A stretch of 64,000 nt of DNA from Ferrimonas senticii DSM 18821 (GCF_000422665.1 NZ_AUGM01000012.1:62001-126000); one strand, 5' to 3'. Shown: positions 8,018 through 17,760, counted from the first letter of the stretch. The notes: generated by a model from the sequence alone, not told the origin. Numbers and translations are program-made.

Positions 8018-8910
8018 TCGGGTTTCTTTTTAGCTCTGGGGTGGGCGTTATCGTACACCGCCGCCAGATGTTGAAAATCAAGATGGGTATAGATCTGGGT
8101 GGTCGACAGATCCGCGTGGCCTAGCAACTCTTGCACCGCCCGCAGATCGCCGCTGGACTCCAGCAGATGAGTGGCAAAGCTGTGACGCAATTTGTGCGGA
8201 TGCACTCGTGCCTCGACCCCTTGGCTTTGACCCCAGCGTTGCAATCGGTCTTGGACATTGCGATGGCTGATGCGCTGGCCGCGATTGGAGACAAACAGCG
8301 CTGACTGCTGACCATCACGGCACAGTTGCGGCCGCAATTGCAGATAGCGCTGTAGCCATTCACTGGCATGGCGGCCAATTGGCAGCAACCGGGTTTTTCC
8401 GCCTTTACCGGTCACTCGCAGCTGCTTATCCGCCAGATCAACCCGGTCGAGATCGAGCCCAACCAGTTCATCCAAGCGCAGACCGCTGGAGTAAAACAGC
8501 TCCATCATCGCCCGATCACGCACCGCCAGCGGATCGCTGCTGTTGATCTCCAGCAACTGATTAAGCTGATCGGTATCGAAATTCTTCGGCAGCGGCCGCC
8601 CTTGTTGGGGGGCGCGCACGCCGTGGGTCGGATCGTGACTTAGCAGCTCTTGCCGCTGCAGATAACGCACCAACTGGCGCAGCGCCGACAAGGTTAACGC
8701 CAACGACCGCGGTGACTGCCCTTGGCGGTGGAGTTTCGCCAGCGCCTGCTGACAGTGCTCTGGCTGCAAGTGCGCCCAGTCACTGACGCCCAACTGCTGC
8801 AATAGCGGCACTAGTCGTTCCAGTTCGCGTTGATAGTTGCGCAGGGTGTGCGCCGCCAGATTGCGTTGATCCCGCAAAAAGCCGATAAATGGGGCGATCT
8901 GCCGGTCCAT
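8014..8910 (-). CDS. xerC: Tyrosine recombinase XerC
   Basis: XerC works with XerD at the dif site to resolve chromosome dimers. All catalytic residues are visible: Arg in SSGLRLDELVGLDL, Lys in VTGKGGKTR, the HxxR pair in HPHKLRHSFATHLL, His in LLGHADLSTTQ, and the nucleophile Tyr in QIYTHLDF. The N-terminal SAM-like core-binding domain covers residues 1-90. At 298 residues it matches E. coli XerC, and its position after dapF-DUF484 separates it from XerD. It abuts DUF484 and overlaps DUF2956 by four bases. Confidence 0.96.
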   Translation of the reverse strand: MDRQIAPFIGFLRDQRNLAAHTLRNYQRELERLVPLLQQLGVSDWAHLQPEHCQQALAKLHRQGQSPRSLALTLSALRQLVRYLQRQELLSHDPTHGVRAPQQGRPLPKNFDTDQLNQLLEINSSDPLAVRDRAMMELFYSSGLRLDELVGLDLDRVDLADKQLRVTGKGGKTRLLPIGRHASEWLQRYLQLRPQLCRDGQQSALFVSNRGQRISHRNVQDRLQRWGQSQGVEARVHPHKLRHSFATHLLESSGDLRAVQELLGHADLSTTQIYTHLDFQHLAAVYDNAHPRAKKKPE

Positions 8911-9555
8911 CTAGCCCTGCCGTAGCCGACGAGTCAGCATCTGCTGCAGATTATCCAGCAGCATGGTGCCCATATCTGGGGCGAAATGGCTGGGATCGTG
9001 CGAAGCGATCGCCAATACCCCAAGCCATTGATTCGGTTCACCAAGACCGATCAGTGCCACCGAACCGGTTTCAATCTGCACCAGCAAGCGCGCTTCCGCC
9101 GCTGGCAAACGTCCTAAGTAGTAACCCCGATGATCAAGCCGTTTTTTCAGCAGCGGTGCCAGTTCCGCGATGGCGAACTGACCATCAGCATTGCGTCGAA
9201 ACAGAGTCACGCTAACAAAGCGAAACTGCTGTTTGAGTTGCTGTTCTAGGGTGTTAGTCAGTTGCTGAAGATCGTCGATCTCGAGCAAATCGAAGAGTAA
9301 TTTGCTGTAAAACTGATGGATCTGTTCATTGCGAGTGGCGGTGCTCAGCAATGCCGCTTGCTCAGTTTCCAATTGCTTCAGACGTTCGCGCAGCAACTGC
9401 TGCTGCCGTTCTACCAGCGAGATGGCGCCGCGCTCGGGGTGATTCACCCGTAAGTGCGGCAGCAGTTCCGGGTAGAGATCGAAGAAGTTGGGGTTATCCA
9501 GCAGGTATTGCGCCACCGTCAGCGGCTCCAGCTCGGTGGCGGAGGCGTCACTCAT
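8911..9555 (-). CDS. DUF484 family protein (YigA-like)
   Basis: The 214-residue protein begins with the family-typical [21 protein letters not shown] segment, followed by a coiled-coil stretch (about residues 45-75) and a GAF-like domain to the C terminus. DUF484 proteins lie between dapF and xerC in many gammaproteobacteria; their function is unknown, and the GAF-like fold suggests small-molecule or signal binding. The start overlaps the dapF stop by four bases, and the stop is directly followed by the xerC ATG. Confidence 0.88.
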   Translation of the reverse strand: MSDASATELEPLTVAQYLLDNPNFFDLYPELLPHLRVNHPERGAISLVERQQQLLRERLKQLETEQAALLSTATRNEQIHQFYSKLLFDLLEIDDLQQLTNTLEQQLKQQFRFVSVTLFRRNADGQFAIAELAPLLKKRLDHRGYYLGRLPAAEARLLVQIETGSVALIGLGEPNQWLGVLAIASHDPSHFAPDMGTMLLDNLQQMLTRRLRQG

Positions 9556-10379
9556 AGCTGGATTTGGCCATCATAAACGTGGGTCGCAGGGCCAATCATC
9601 TGCACCGATTGACCGGGACCACGCCAGCGGATGTTTAAGGTGCCACCGGGCAGATCTACGCGTACGCGTTCACCCAGCAAACCTTGATGCTGACCGATCA
9701 CCGCCGCCGCGCAGGCACCGGTGCCGCAGGCGCGGGTTTCACCGACGCCGCGTTCAAACACCCGCAGTTTAATGTGCTCTGGGCTTAACACCTGCATAAA
9801 GCCGACATTCACCCCTTTAGCGAAGCGTTCGTGGCGTTCCAGCAGTGGCCCTAAGGTGTCCACCGGCGCGCTGTCGATGTCATCCACCTGCAGCACACAA
9901 TGGGGGTTCCCCATCGATACCGCCCCCGCCAGCACCGCCTGTTTATCGGCTTGCAGCAGGTAGGTTTTCTCAATCTTGTTGGCGCGAAACGGCAACGAGG
10001 CCGGCTCGAAATTGGGCACGCCCATGTTGACGCTGACTTTGTCGTTGTCTTCAAGCTTTAAGGTCAATGGCCCAGCTTGGGTGGAAACGCGGATCAGATC
10101 TCGCTGGATCAGCCCACGTTGCCGCACAAAACGAGCAAAACAGCGGGCGCCATTGCCGCACTGTTCCACTTCGCTGCCATCGGCATTGAAGATCCGATAG
10201 TGAAAATCGAGCTCAGGATCATACGGGGGTTCAACCAGCAGCAGTTGGTCAAAGCCAACGCCGGTGTGGCGATCCGCCAGACGTCGGATCAACCCCGGCG
10301 ACAGATAGAGGTGTTGGGTCACCCCATCAATCACCATGAAGTCGTTGCCGAGCCCATGCATCTTGGAAAACTTAATCAA
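9552..10379 (-). CDS. dapF: Diaminopimelate epimerase
   Basis: DapF converts LL- to meso-diaminopimelate for lysine and peptidoglycan synthesis. The two catalytic cysteines are present in [14 protein letters not shown] and [13 protein letters not shown]. The start was set at a TTG (10377-10379) giving [19 protein letters not shown], because family members begin exactly there and TAAGG lies eight bases upstream; the open frame continues upstream with no family match. This gives 275 residues, as in E. coli. It lies 34 bases after lysA in the same operon, so the last two steps of lysine synthesis are adjacent. Confidence 0.95.
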   Translation of the reverse strand: MIKFSKMHGLGNDFMVIDGVTQHLYLSPGLIRRLADRHTGVGFDQLLLVEPPYDPELDFHYRIFNADGSEVEQCGNGARCFARFVRQRGLIQRDLIRVSTQAGPLTLKLEDNDKVSVNMGVPNFEPASLPFRANKIEKTYLLQADKQAVLAGAVSMGNPHCVLQVDDIDSAPVDTLGPLLERHERFAKGVNVGFMQVLSPEHIKLRVFERGVGETRACGTGACAAAVIGQHQGLLGERVRVDLPGGTLNIRWRGPGQSVQMIGPATHVYDGQIQL

Positions 10380-10413
10380 AATGACCGCCTTAGGAACACA
10401 ATTGGCATTTATC

Positions 10414-11670
10414 TTACGGCAGAATCGCTTCGCCGTGCCACAGTTGCGCTCGGCTCTCACGCTGGCGCACGACGAAACTGTTGGCGCCATCAACCATCAC
10501 TTCCGCCACTCGGGGCCGACTGTTGTAATTGGAGGCCATCGCAAAGCCATAGGCGCCGCTGGAGCGCACTGCCAATAGATCGCCCATCTGCAGCGCCAAC
10601 TGGCGGTCTTTCCCAAGGAAGTCGCCGGTTTCGCAGACCGGACCGACGATGTCGTAGCTGCGGGTCGGCTGATCACGGGGCGCCACGGCAATGATCGCCT
10701 GCCAAGCGCTGTACAGCGCTGGCCGCAACAGATCGTTCATCGCCGCATCAACGATGGCAAAGTCGCGCTCCTCGCCCTGCTTCAGGTATTCCACCTTGGT
10801 CAGCAGCACCCCGGCGTTGGCCATGATCGCTCGGCCCGGCTCCATCACCAGTTTCAGGTTACGGCCCTGCAGCCGCTGTTTTAACGCTTTGGCGTAATCG
10901 CTTGGCAGTGGCGGCTGTTCATCTTGGTAGTTGACCCCAAGGCCGCCGCCGACATCCAGATGCTCAAGCACCATGCCGTGGTCGGCCAGACGGTCAATCA
11001 ACAGCAGCAGCCGATCCAGCGCATCAAGGAACGGCGCGAGGCTGGTGAGCTGACTGCCGATGTGGCAATCGACGCCGATCACCTTCAGGTTTGGCAGCGC
11101 TTGCGCCTGCAGATAGACCGCTTCGGCACGCTCCATGGCGATGCCAAATTTGTTCTGTTTCAGGCCGGTGGAGATATAGGGGTGAGTTTGGGCATCAACG
11201 TCCGGATTGACCCGCAACGAGATTGGCGCGATTAACCCCAACTCGCTGGCAATGGCGCTGATCCGCGCCAGCTCAGGCTCGGATTCAACGTTAAAGCAGT
11301 GAATGCCCAACTGCAGCGCCTCGGCGATCTCCTCATGGGTTTTGCCGACCCCAGAGAACACCACCTTAGCCGGATCGCCACCCGCCTCGATTACCCGCGC
11401 CAACTCGCCGCCGGAAACAATGTCGAAGCCGCTACCAAGTCGCGCCAGCAGATTCAGCACCGCCAAATTGCTGTTGGCCTTAACCGCATAGCAGATCAGG
11501 TGCGGTTGCCCCGCCAGTGCCTCAGTAAAGGCACGGTAGTGGCGCTCAATGGTGGCGCGAGAATAGACGTAACACGGGGTGCCGTGCTCGGCGGCGATCT
11601 GCGCCAGCGGCACTTGCTCGGCGTGCAACTGTTGCTGCTGACCAAGGTTTACATATTGAAAGTGATCCAA
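10414..11670 (-). CDS. lysA: Diaminopimelate decarboxylase
   Basis: LysA is a PLP enzyme that decarboxylates meso-diaminopimelate to lysine. The PLP lysine is in [14 protein letters not shown] (about residue 63), the HIGSQ motif follows in [10 protein letters not shown], and the substrate-binding cysteine lies in [14 protein letters not shown]. The 418-residue length is normal. The N terminus ([20 protein letters not shown]) is a common start in this group. It follows lptM and precedes dapF, the standard gammaproteobacterial arrangement. Confidence 0.96.
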   Translation of the reverse strand: MDHFQYVNLGQQQQLHAEQVPLAQIAAEHGTPCYVYSRATIERHYRAFTEALAGQPHLICYAVKANSNLAVLNLLARLGSGFDIVSGGELARVIEAGGDPAKVVFSGVGKTHEEIAEALQLGIHCFNVESEPELARISAIASELGLIAPISLRVNPDVDAQTHPYISTGLKQNKFGIAMERAEAVYLQAQALPNLKVIGVDCHIGSQLTSLAPFLDALDRLLLLIDRLADHGMVLEHLDVGGGLGVNYQDEQPPLPSDYAKALKQRLQGRNLKLVMEPGRAIMANAGVLLTKVEYLKQGEERDFAIVDAAMNDLLRPALYSAWQAIIAVAPRDQPTRSYDIVGPVCETGDFLGKDRQLALQMGDLLAVRSSGAYGFAMASNYNSRPRVAEVMVDGANSFVVRQRESRAQLWHGEAILP

Positions 11671-11709
11671 CGTATCTCCCTATATCGTCTGATCGCGACG
11701 ATGGCTGGT

Positions 11710-11835
11710 TTATTCGGCGGCGGGCTCGGCGGCAGGCTGATTAACTTGTGGTTCCGCAGGCAGATACAGCGGGCCGGTTTGACCACAGGCTGACAGGGTA
11801 AGCACGGTGGCGATCAAAAGCAGAAAACGGCGCAT
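11710..11835 (-). CDS. lptM: Small lipoprotein LptM (YifL-like)
   Basis: This 41-residue ORF has a signal peptide MRRFLLLIATVLTLSAC with lipobox LSAC, followed by GQTGPLYLP, the conserved core of the LptM/YifL family. In E. coli LptM is an outer-membrane lipoprotein that promotes correct disulfide formation and assembly of the LptD-LptE lipopolysaccharide translocon. The tail after the core (AEPQVNQPAAEPAAE) is a short Pro/Ala-rich extension; the whole protein is shorter than the 67 residues of E. coli. It lies directly before lysA, as in E. coli, and is divergent from cyaY. Confidence 0.88.
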   Translation of the reverse strand: MRRFLLLIATVLTLSACGQTGPLYLPAEPQVNQPAAEPAAE

Positions 11836-12014
11836 GGTGAGCCTCAAAAAAACGATAATTTGGCTATGTTAGCAACGATTGTGGCGCGGGCGTAGACGCA
11901 CGACTCGCAGCTTTGGTTTTCTGTTGATAACGACCACTTGCAGGAGGTTGTCGATGGCAAGCCACAATTGGGTATACTCGAACCAATTTGATCCCTGTTT
12001 TAAGTGAGTCCCCT

Positions 12015-12335
12015 ATGTCGATGGATACCCGTCACTACCACGATCTGGCCGATGCCGTACTGGAGCAGATCACCGAGCGCATTGATGATGCCGAGCTAGA
12101 GCTGGATTACGAGCAAGCCGGTAACGTCGTCGATATCGAGTGCATTGATGGCAGCCACATCGTCATCAATAAGCAAGAAGCGCTGCACCAGATCTGGGTA
12201 GCCACCAAGCAAAACGGCCACCACTTCGCTTACGTTGATGGCCAGTGGATCGACGACCGCAGTGGCGTTGAGCTGTTCGCGCTGCTAAACCAAGCGGTGC
12301 AACTGCAAGGCGGCGAGACTATCGACTTCGCCTAA
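12015..12335 (+). CDS. cyaY: Bacterial frataxin CyaY
   Basis: CyaY binds iron and modulates iron-sulfur cluster assembly on IscS/IscU. The 106-residue protein has the acidic first helix (LEQITERIDDAELELDYE) typical of frataxins, and the conserved beta-sheet segments NVVDIECIDGSHIVINKQEA and QIWVATKQNGHHFAY. The ATG at 12015 was chosen over an upstream alternative codon because family members begin close to it. A promoter-like TATACT lies at 11973-11978. It is divergent from lptM, with a terminator 18 bases after its stop. Confidence 0.95.
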   Translation: MSMDTRHYHDLADAVLEQITERIDDAELELDYEQAGNVVDIECIDGSHIVINKQEALHQIWVATKQNGHHFAYVDGQWIDDRSGVELFALLNQAVQLQGGETIDFA

Positions 12336-12352
12336 TTCGCGGTATGGATGTG

Positions 12353-12386
12353 CAATGGGCGGCTGCGGCTGCCCATTGTTGTTTTT
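12353..12386 (+). terminator. Terminator of cyaY
   Basis: An 11-bp stem with one G-T pair (12353-12363 with 12368-12378; outer arm CAATGGGC/GCCCATTG) closes a TGCG loop and is followed by TTGTTTTT. Confidence 0.85.
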
Positions 12387-12929
12387 GCGGTTGTGGTTTC
12401 GTTGCCACCGCAATAAGTAGCCGCCAACGTGTTCGCGGAATTATTGGTTGGGCTGTCAGCGTCAGTTATCGGCAACAGTTTCCCGATAACGGTTGCCGCC
12501 AATGAGCTTCGGCTCTGCTCCTACCAACGACTGCGAACTAATCACTGATAGCTCTCTTACCTTTGCCTCCGGCGGCCACGGGGCTTCGCCCCATTGGATT
12601 CCCCTGCGCCTCCAAGGTTGACGAAAGCCCCTCGTTCTCATCGCACTTCGCGACAGCACCAGCCCGAGGCGGCATCCCTGCCTTCGCGGGCCTCTCGGGC
12701 ATCCTGCCCTCGGCTTGCCGCTGCGTTTGCGGTTTCACTCGGCGTCAACAAGTCGGCTTAGAGCACTCTGAATCGCCGTTATCGTGAAATCATCAGTGTG
12801 TGGTTCTGAACTGTTGGGATTTCCGCGAACCTGTTCGCGGCTACGATTGAACGAGTGAGGGTTGCGCCAACGGGCTTTGGCTCTGCTCTTACTAACGACT
12901 GCGAACTAATCACTGATAACTCTATCAAC
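12387..12929. repeat. Non-coding repeat island with paired direct repeats and REP-like palindromes
   Basis: This gene-free stretch has layered structure. A 58-base unit at about 12497-12554 recurs as an imperfect direct repeat at about 12867-12924; both contain CGACTGCGAACTAATCACTG. Outside the first unit and just before the second lie inverted copies of a TTCGCGG-type palindrome (about 12416-12438 and 12824-12846). The 310-base core between the units is GC-rich and contains small palindromes such as GGGGCTTCGCCCC (12580-12592). An open frame inside (12563-12787) looks repeat-derived and is not called as a gene. The core may be a dispersed element inserted with or bounded by the direct repeats. 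Confidence 0.6.
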
Positions 12930-13916
12930 CTACACCCCGCGAACAATGATTAACCCCACCAACAGCAGCAACGTCAGTAACCAGCCTAACACCACCCGTC
13001 GCATCGCCCGCTTGGCCAACTCTTTTTCAACCCAAGTGCGCGGATCGATGCCTTTGTAGATAAACACCACTTTACTGGCGAGGTTGACGCAGACGATGTT
13101 GATCGCCAGCAGCAACGCCGCGCCTGCGGCCAGCTCTAAACGGCCACTGCCGAGCATAATGCCGATGCAGCTGGCCGGTGGCAGCAGCGCCACGGCCACC
13201 ATCACCCCCACCAAGGTGCTGGATAAGCCAGTGGTGATCGACAACGCCGCGGCGGCGCCGGAGGCCAACGCTAACGCAATGGAATCAAGTGAGGCATCGG
13301 TGCGAGCCAACAATTCCGGGCTATCCAATGGTCCCGGCCACAGCAACCCAAATAACATCGACAAGCCGATGGCGAGCGTGACCCCAACGGTCAGGGTTTT
13401 AACCGCCTGCTTTACCAGTGCTTTGTCGCCCAAGGCGGTACCGAGGCTTAGCGCCAAGTTCGGCCCCAACAGTGGCGCAATCACCATCGCCCCAATCACC
13501 ACCGCGACGTTATCTTGAATAAGCCCAATCGCCGCCACCACGGTCGACAGCAACACCAACAGCAGATAATCACGACTGAGATCGGCATTACCGGCCACCT
13601 CCTCGTAGATCGATTCCCGCGCCGCCGCTTGTTTGTCTTTCTTGTTTGGCTTGCCGCCGCCATTGGCCTGCTCATCTTTCGGTAAGCTGGCTTCCACCGG
13701 CAACACGATGATCCGCGCCAGCGGTTGCGCGCCTAGGACGTTTTGCAAATCATCCAGCGCTTGCTGCAGCGCGTCATCCCGCAGCAGTAACCGATATTGG
13801 CAGTTGTTGTTATCGGCCACCTCACCATGCCAACAGTGCAGCGCTTTGCACTTATTAGCGATGGCGTCGATGGTGCCGCAGCTGCTGGCCGAAGCAATAA
13901 TCTCAACGTATTTCAT
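12930..13916 (-). CDS. DUF389 / TIGR00341-family membrane protein
   Basis: The 328-residue protein has a soluble N-terminal domain (residues 1-85), a charged Lys-rich linker (about 85-105), and about six to seven membrane segments from residue 118 onward. The segments VVIGAMVIAPLLGPNLALS and GVMVAVALLPPASCIGIML are the conserved core of the DUF389 family. Its function is unknown. The gene is transcribed alone; the upstream region is shared with the divergent yigB. The final residues lie directly beside the repeat island. Confidence 0.85.
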   Translation of the reverse strand: MKYVEIIASASSCGTIDAIANKCKALHCWHGEVADNNNCQYRLLLRDDALQQALDDLQNVLGAQPLARIIVLPVEASLPKDEQANGGGKPNKKDKQAAARESIYEEVAGNADLSRDYLLLVLLSTVVAAIGLIQDNVAVVIGAMVIAPLLGPNLALSLGTALGDKALVKQAVKTLTVGVTLAIGLSMLFGLLWPGPLDSPELLARTDASLDSIALALASGAAAALSITTGLSSTLVGVMVAVALLPPASCIGIMLGSGRLELAAGAALLLAINIVCVNLASKVVFIYKGIDPRTWVEKELAKRAMRRVVLGWLLTLLLLVGLIIVRGV

Positions 13917-13991
13917 CTACGCTCCCTGTAGTCACTATGGCATCCTTGCGGCATCGTCAGCCCGTTTCGCTGCCTACCCTGTGGAGATCCT

Positions 13992-14696
13992 ATGCCGCTT
14001 AGCCACCTCAAGCCTTTTAAAGTGATCAGCTTCGATCTCGACGACACCCTATATGACAATAAACCGGTATTGGCGCGAGCGCAGCAACGGCTGCTGGATC
14101 ATCTCGGTACGCTGGGTAATCAGCCGCAGTTAACCGACGGCCAATGGTGGCACCAGCAAAAACTGGCGCTGCTGGCCCAACAGCCGCAGCTAGAACACGA
14201 CACCACCGCCTGTCGTTTGATCACCCTGCAGCGTGGCCTGCAGCAATTGGCGATTACCGATGCCGACAACCTAGCCGAACAAGCGATGAACCACTTTTTG
14301 CGCTGGCGCAGTGACATTCAAGTAAGTGCCGAGGTCATCGAACTACTGCAACAACTAGCGGCCCGTTATCCGCTGGCGGTGATCACCAACGGCAATGCCG
14401 ATGTCAGCCAGTTTCTGCCACAGGTGCCGTTTCAAGCAGTATTAGCCGCCGGCCAAGATGGTTTGATGAAGCCCGATCCCGATCTGTTCGCGCAGTGTTG
14501 CCAGCGACTCAATATCGCCGCCAATGAACTGCTGCACATTGGCGATCACCCGCTTGCCGACGTCGCTGGCGCCATCGAGTTTGGCGCCCAAGCGCTGTGG
14601 TTATCGCCGCAATACAATGGCGTCTATCGCCAAGCGGGCGCGATTAAGCCAAGCGCTGAGATCTCCTCATTGGCGCAGCTTCGCCAGTTGTTATAA
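13992..14696 (+). CDS. yigB: HAD-superfamily phosphatase YigB
   Basis: YigB-type HAD-IA phosphatases dephosphorylate 5-amino-6-(5-phosphoribitylamino)uracil, a riboflavin-pathway step, in E. coli; assignment of that substrate here is by orthology. Motif I is SFDLDDTLYDN (residues 14-24), motif II lies in AVITNGNAD, the motif III lysine in GLMKPDPDLF, and motif IV in HIGDHPLADVAGA. The protein has 234 residues. It is followed 36 bases later by uvrD, the order also seen in E. coli. Confidence 0.9.
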   Translation: MPLSHLKPFKVISFDLDDTLYDNKPVLARAQQRLLDHLGTLGNQPQLTDGQWWHQQKLALLAQQPQLEHDTTACRLITLQRGLQQLAITDADNLAEQAMNHFLRWRSDIQVSAEVIELLQQLAARYPLAVITNGNADVSQFLPQVPFQAVLAAGQDGLMKPDPDLFAQCCQRLNIAANELLHIGDHPLADVAGAIEFGAQALWLSPQYNGVYRQAGAIKPSAEISSLAQLRQLL

Positions 14697-14732
14697 TCCC
14701 TTCTCATTTCTTTGTACGAGACAGATTTGCCG

Positions 14733-16907
14733 ATGTCAGACACCGCAATGTCACCGCTGGTGGCCTCTTTAAACGACAAACAGCGTGCCGCGGTGGAAGC
14801 CGCCCCAGGGGCGGTACTGGTATTGGCGGGCGCCGGCTCCGGTAAAACCCGAGTGCTGACCCACCGCATCGGCTGGCTGCTGGAAGAACAGGGTGAAAGC
14901 CCTTACTCGATCTTGGCGGTAACTTTTACCAACAAGGCCGCCAAAGAGATGCGCGAGCGGATTGAGAAACTGGCCAATGCGCCGATGGGGCGGATGTGGA
15001 TCGGCACCTTCCACGGTCTGGCACACCGACTGCTGCGAGCCCACCACAACGAAGCCAAGCTGCCGGAAGGGTTTCAAATTCTTGATGCCGATGACCAACA
15101 GCGACTGCTGAAACGGATCATCCGCACCCTCAATCTGGATGAGAAAAAGTGGCCGCCACGGCAAGCGATGGGCTACATCAACGCCAAGAAAGATGAAGGG
15201 CTGCGGCCACAACACATCGACGCCAGCTACCATCCGGTCGAGCGCACGTGGCTGCAGATCTACCAAGCCTATCAAGAGGCCTGTGATCGCGCAGGCTTAG
15301 TGGATTTCGCCGAACTGCTGCTGCGTGCCCACGAACTGTGGCTGAATCATCCCCCGCTGCTGCGTCACTATCAAAACCGTTTCCGCCACATTTTGGTGGA
15401 CGAGTTCCAAGACACCAACACCATCCAGTACGCCTGGATTCGGATGCTCGCCGGCGACCAAGCCAACGTGATGATTGTTGGTGATGATGACCAGTCGATC
15501 TACGGTTGGCGCGGTGCCAAGGTGGAAAACCTGAGCCAGTTCTTAAAAGATTTCCCCGGCGCTGAAACCATCCGTTTGGAGCAGAACTACCGCTCCACCG
15601 GCACCATTTTGAAAGCGGCCAACGCCTTGGTGGCGCACAACAGTGACCGGATGGGCAAAGAGCTGTGGACCGATGACGCCGATGGCGACAGCATCAGCAT
15701 CTACAGCGCCTTTAACGAGCTGGAAGAGGCGCGCTACATTGTTGGTCAGATCAAGCGCTACCACGAAGAGGGCGGCAATCTGGCCGACTGCGCCATCCTC
15801 TATCGTTCCAACGCCCAATCACGGGTGATGGAAGAGGCGCTGCTGCATCGCAACGTGCCCTACCGGATCTACGGCGGCCTGCGCTTCTTCGAACGCCAGG
15901 AGATCAAAGACGCGCTGGGCTACCTGCGCCTTATCGCCAACCGCGATGACGACGCCGCCTTTGAGCGGATCATCAACACCCCAGCCCGTGGCATCGGCAC
16001 CCGCACCATCGACATCATCCGCAGTACCGCCCGCAGCGAAGGGATCACCCTGTGGCACGCCTGTCGCCGGCTGCTGGCAGACAGCGGTTTAGCCGGCCGC
16101 GCCGCCACCGCAGTCCGCAACTTTATGGAGTTGATCGCCAGCCTTGAGGCGGAAACTGAAGAAGCCAGCCTGAAAAACCGCACCGACCATGTGATTCAGC
16201 ACTCCGGTCTGCTGGCGATGTACCAAGCAGAAAAAGGCGAAAAGTCGGAAGCGCGAGTCGACAACTTAAAAGAGCTGGTAACCGCCGCCGGTTCTTTTAT
16301 CAAACCAGACGACGCCGATGAGATGGACGATCTCAACGCCTTTTTGGCCAACGCCGCGCTGGAAGCCGGTGAGCGTCAAGCCGGTGAATCGGAAGACGCG
16401 GTGCAGATGATGACCCTACACACCGCCAAAGGTCTGGAGTTCCCGCAGGTGTTTATCTGTGGTGTCGAAGAGGGTTTGTTCCCATCGCAGATGGCGCTGG
16501 ATGAAGGCAACCGCTTAGAGGAAGAACGCCGCCTTTGTTATGTCGGCATGACCCGAGCGATGAAGAAGCTGACCCTGACCCACGCCGAATCGCGCCGGAT
16601 TTACGGCCGCGAAACGCTGGCACGGATCAGCCGCTTTGTGCAGGAGATCCCGCAGCAATATCTGGATGAAGTGCGGTTGACCACTCAGGTGGCGACCCCA
16701 CGCCAGCACAACCGCTTTAACCAGTCGCAGCAGCGTTTTAACGAAACCGGCTTTAACCTCGGCCAGCGAGTTCATCACCCTAAATTTGGCGACGGGGTGA
16801 TTCTCAACTTTGAAGGCAGCGGCCCGCAATCACGGGTGCAAGTGGCGTTTGATGGCCAAGGAGTGAAATGGCTGGTAGTCGCCTATGCGCGACTGGAGCC
16901 GAGATAA
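14733..16907 (+). CDS. uvrD: DNA helicase II UvrD
   Basis: UvrD is a 3'-5' superfamily 1A helicase acting in nucleotide excision and mismatch repair. Walker A is AGAGSGKTRVLTHR, motif Ia follows in AVTFTNKAAKEMRERI, the Walker B box is LVDEFQDTN, motif III is GDDDQSIYGWRGA, and motifs V-VI are HTAKGLEFPQVF and EERRLCYVGMTRA. The length of 724 residues and the position after yigB argue for UvrD over Rep. The start was set at the ATG giving MSDTAMSPLVASLNDKQ; another ATG five codons later is possible. The C-terminal Tudor-like RNA-polymerase-binding segment (VHHPKFGDGVILNFEGSG) is intact. Confidence 0.95.
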   Translation: MSDTAMSPLVASLNDKQRAAVEAAPGAVLVLAGAGSGKTRVLTHRIGWLLEEQGESPYSILAVTFTNKAAKEMRERIEKLANAPMGRMWIGTFHGLAHRLLRAHHNEAKLPEGFQILDADDQQRLLKRIIRTLNLDEKKWPPRQAMGYINAKKDEGLRPQHIDASYHPVERTWLQIYQAYQEACDRAGLVDFAELLLRAHELWLNHPPLLRHYQNRFRHILVDEFQDTNTIQYAWIRMLAGDQANVMIVGDDDQSIYGWRGAKVENLSQFLKDFPGAETIRLEQNYRSTGTILKAANALVAHNSDRMGKELWTDDADGDSISIYSAFNELEEARYIVGQIKRYHEEGGNLADCAILYRSNAQSRVMEEALLHRNVPYRIYGGLRFFERQEIKDALGYLRLIANRDDDAAFERIINTPARGIGTRTIDIIRSTARSEGITLWHACRRLLADSGLAGRAATAVRNFMELIASLEAETEEASLKNRTDHVIQHSGLLAMYQAEKGEKSEARVDNLKELVTAAGSFIKPDDADEMDDLNAFLANAALEAGERQAGESEDAVQMMTLHTAKGLEFPQVFICGVEEGLFPSQMALDEGNRLEEERRLCYVGMTRAMKKLTLTHAESRRIYGRETLARISRFVQEIPQQYLDEVRLTTQVATPRQHNRFNQSQQRFNETGFNLGQRVHHPKFGDGVILNFEGSGPQSRVQVAFDGQGVKWLVVAYARLEPR

Positions 16908-16955
16908 ACGCTATAGCGAGCTATCAGTTGGCAGTGTTTAGTTTTTAGCTAAGGC

Positions 16956-16988
16956 AAAAGCGGAGCTCGATTTGAGCTCCGCTTTTTT
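16956..16988 (+). terminator. Terminator of uvrD (first copy of a repeated hairpin)
   Basis: AAAAGCGGAGCTC, loop GATTT and GAGCTCCGCTTTTTT form a perfect stem with T tract. The same hairpin recurs almost unchanged at 17761-17793, and the stem again at 18463-18494. Confidence 0.9.
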
Positions 16989-17053
16989 ATTGAACATAAA
17001 CATAGTGTTAGTAGATTATTGAGCATCAAAGTGAAGCAGATGGACGTAACAAA

Positions 17054-17752
17054 GTGCGAGGCAGAATAATTTCATATTTCGATATGTGCCTAAGAGAGGG
17101 AAGTAGCTTGCAACGTGGGATGAACTTCCGCCTCAAGAACCGCCACTCAGTCATTTTAATGTCTCGGCAACCTAATGCCCCCTATCAGGACCAAATTTCC
17201 GACGATGGCTCGGTATTAATCTATGAAGGCCATGACACTCCCAACGCCGCCAATGTTCGCAACCCTAAGGCATTGGACCAACCAGAGTATTTGCCTTCAG
17301 GTAATTTGACCGAAAACGGCAAATTTCATCGTGCCGCACAGCAACATAAGATGGGCTCGAAACACCCAGACATCGTGCAAGTTTACGAAAAAATCAAAAA
17401 AGGCATTTGGTCAGATAATGGCTACTTCCATCTGATCGACTCATGGCAAGAGTCTGATGGCGTCAGAAAGGTGTTCAAATTTAAGTTGGTCGCGGTCAGC
17501 AACGTCAGTAGCGACGATCTTTTTGAAGATGCTCAAGAGACTGAGTCCAAGCGCAGCCGCATTATTCCAAGCGACATCAAATTCGAGGTTTTCAAGCGAG
17601 ACAGAGGGCGATGCGTTGAATGCGGTGCCACTGATGAATTGCATTTCGACCACATCATTCCCTATTCGAAAGGCGGAACTTCACTCAAGGTGGAGAACGT
17701 CCAATTACTTTGCGCCCGTCACAACCTATCAAAGAGCGACAAAATTCAGTAA
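17054..17752 (+). CDS. HNH endonuclease with SRA/YDG-like N-terminal domain, candidate modification-dependent nuclease
   Basis: The 232-residue protein ends in a canonical HNH domain: RDRGRCVECGATDELHFDH, then IIPYSKGG, NVQLLCARHN (CxxC plus HxxC-type zinc ligands, about residues 180-228). The N-terminal 150 residues show the pattern of SRA/PUA-like modified-base-binding domains: PYQDQISDDGSVLIYEGHD, a GN segment, then a late strand pair ending HLIDSW...VFKFKL. SRA-HNH fusions are type IV restriction enzymes that cut DNA with modified cytosine; that activity here is inference. The start is uncertain: GTG at 17054 is the first possible codon, ATG 17084 the next, neither with a strong ribosome-binding site. 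Base composition appears more AT-rich than its neighbours and it lies between duplicated terminators, suggesting transfer. Confidence 0.7.
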   Translation: MRGRIISYFDMCLREGSSLQRGMNFRLKNRHSVILMSRQPNAPYQDQISDDGSVLIYEGHDTPNAANVRNPKALDQPEYLPSGNLTENGKFHRAAQQHKMGSKHPDIVQVYEKIKKGIWSDNGYFHLIDSWQESDGVRKVFKFKLVAVSNVSSDDLFEDAQETESKRSRIIPSDIKFEVFKRDRGRCVECGATDELHFDHIIPYSKGGTSLKVENVQLLCARHNLSKSDKIQ

Positions 17753-17760
17753 CCAAAGGC

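Noticed and set aside
12563-12787. 74-codon ORF in the repeat island
   Set aside because: It lies inside a repeat with palindromes and has no ribosome-binding site; probably a repeat-derived frame.
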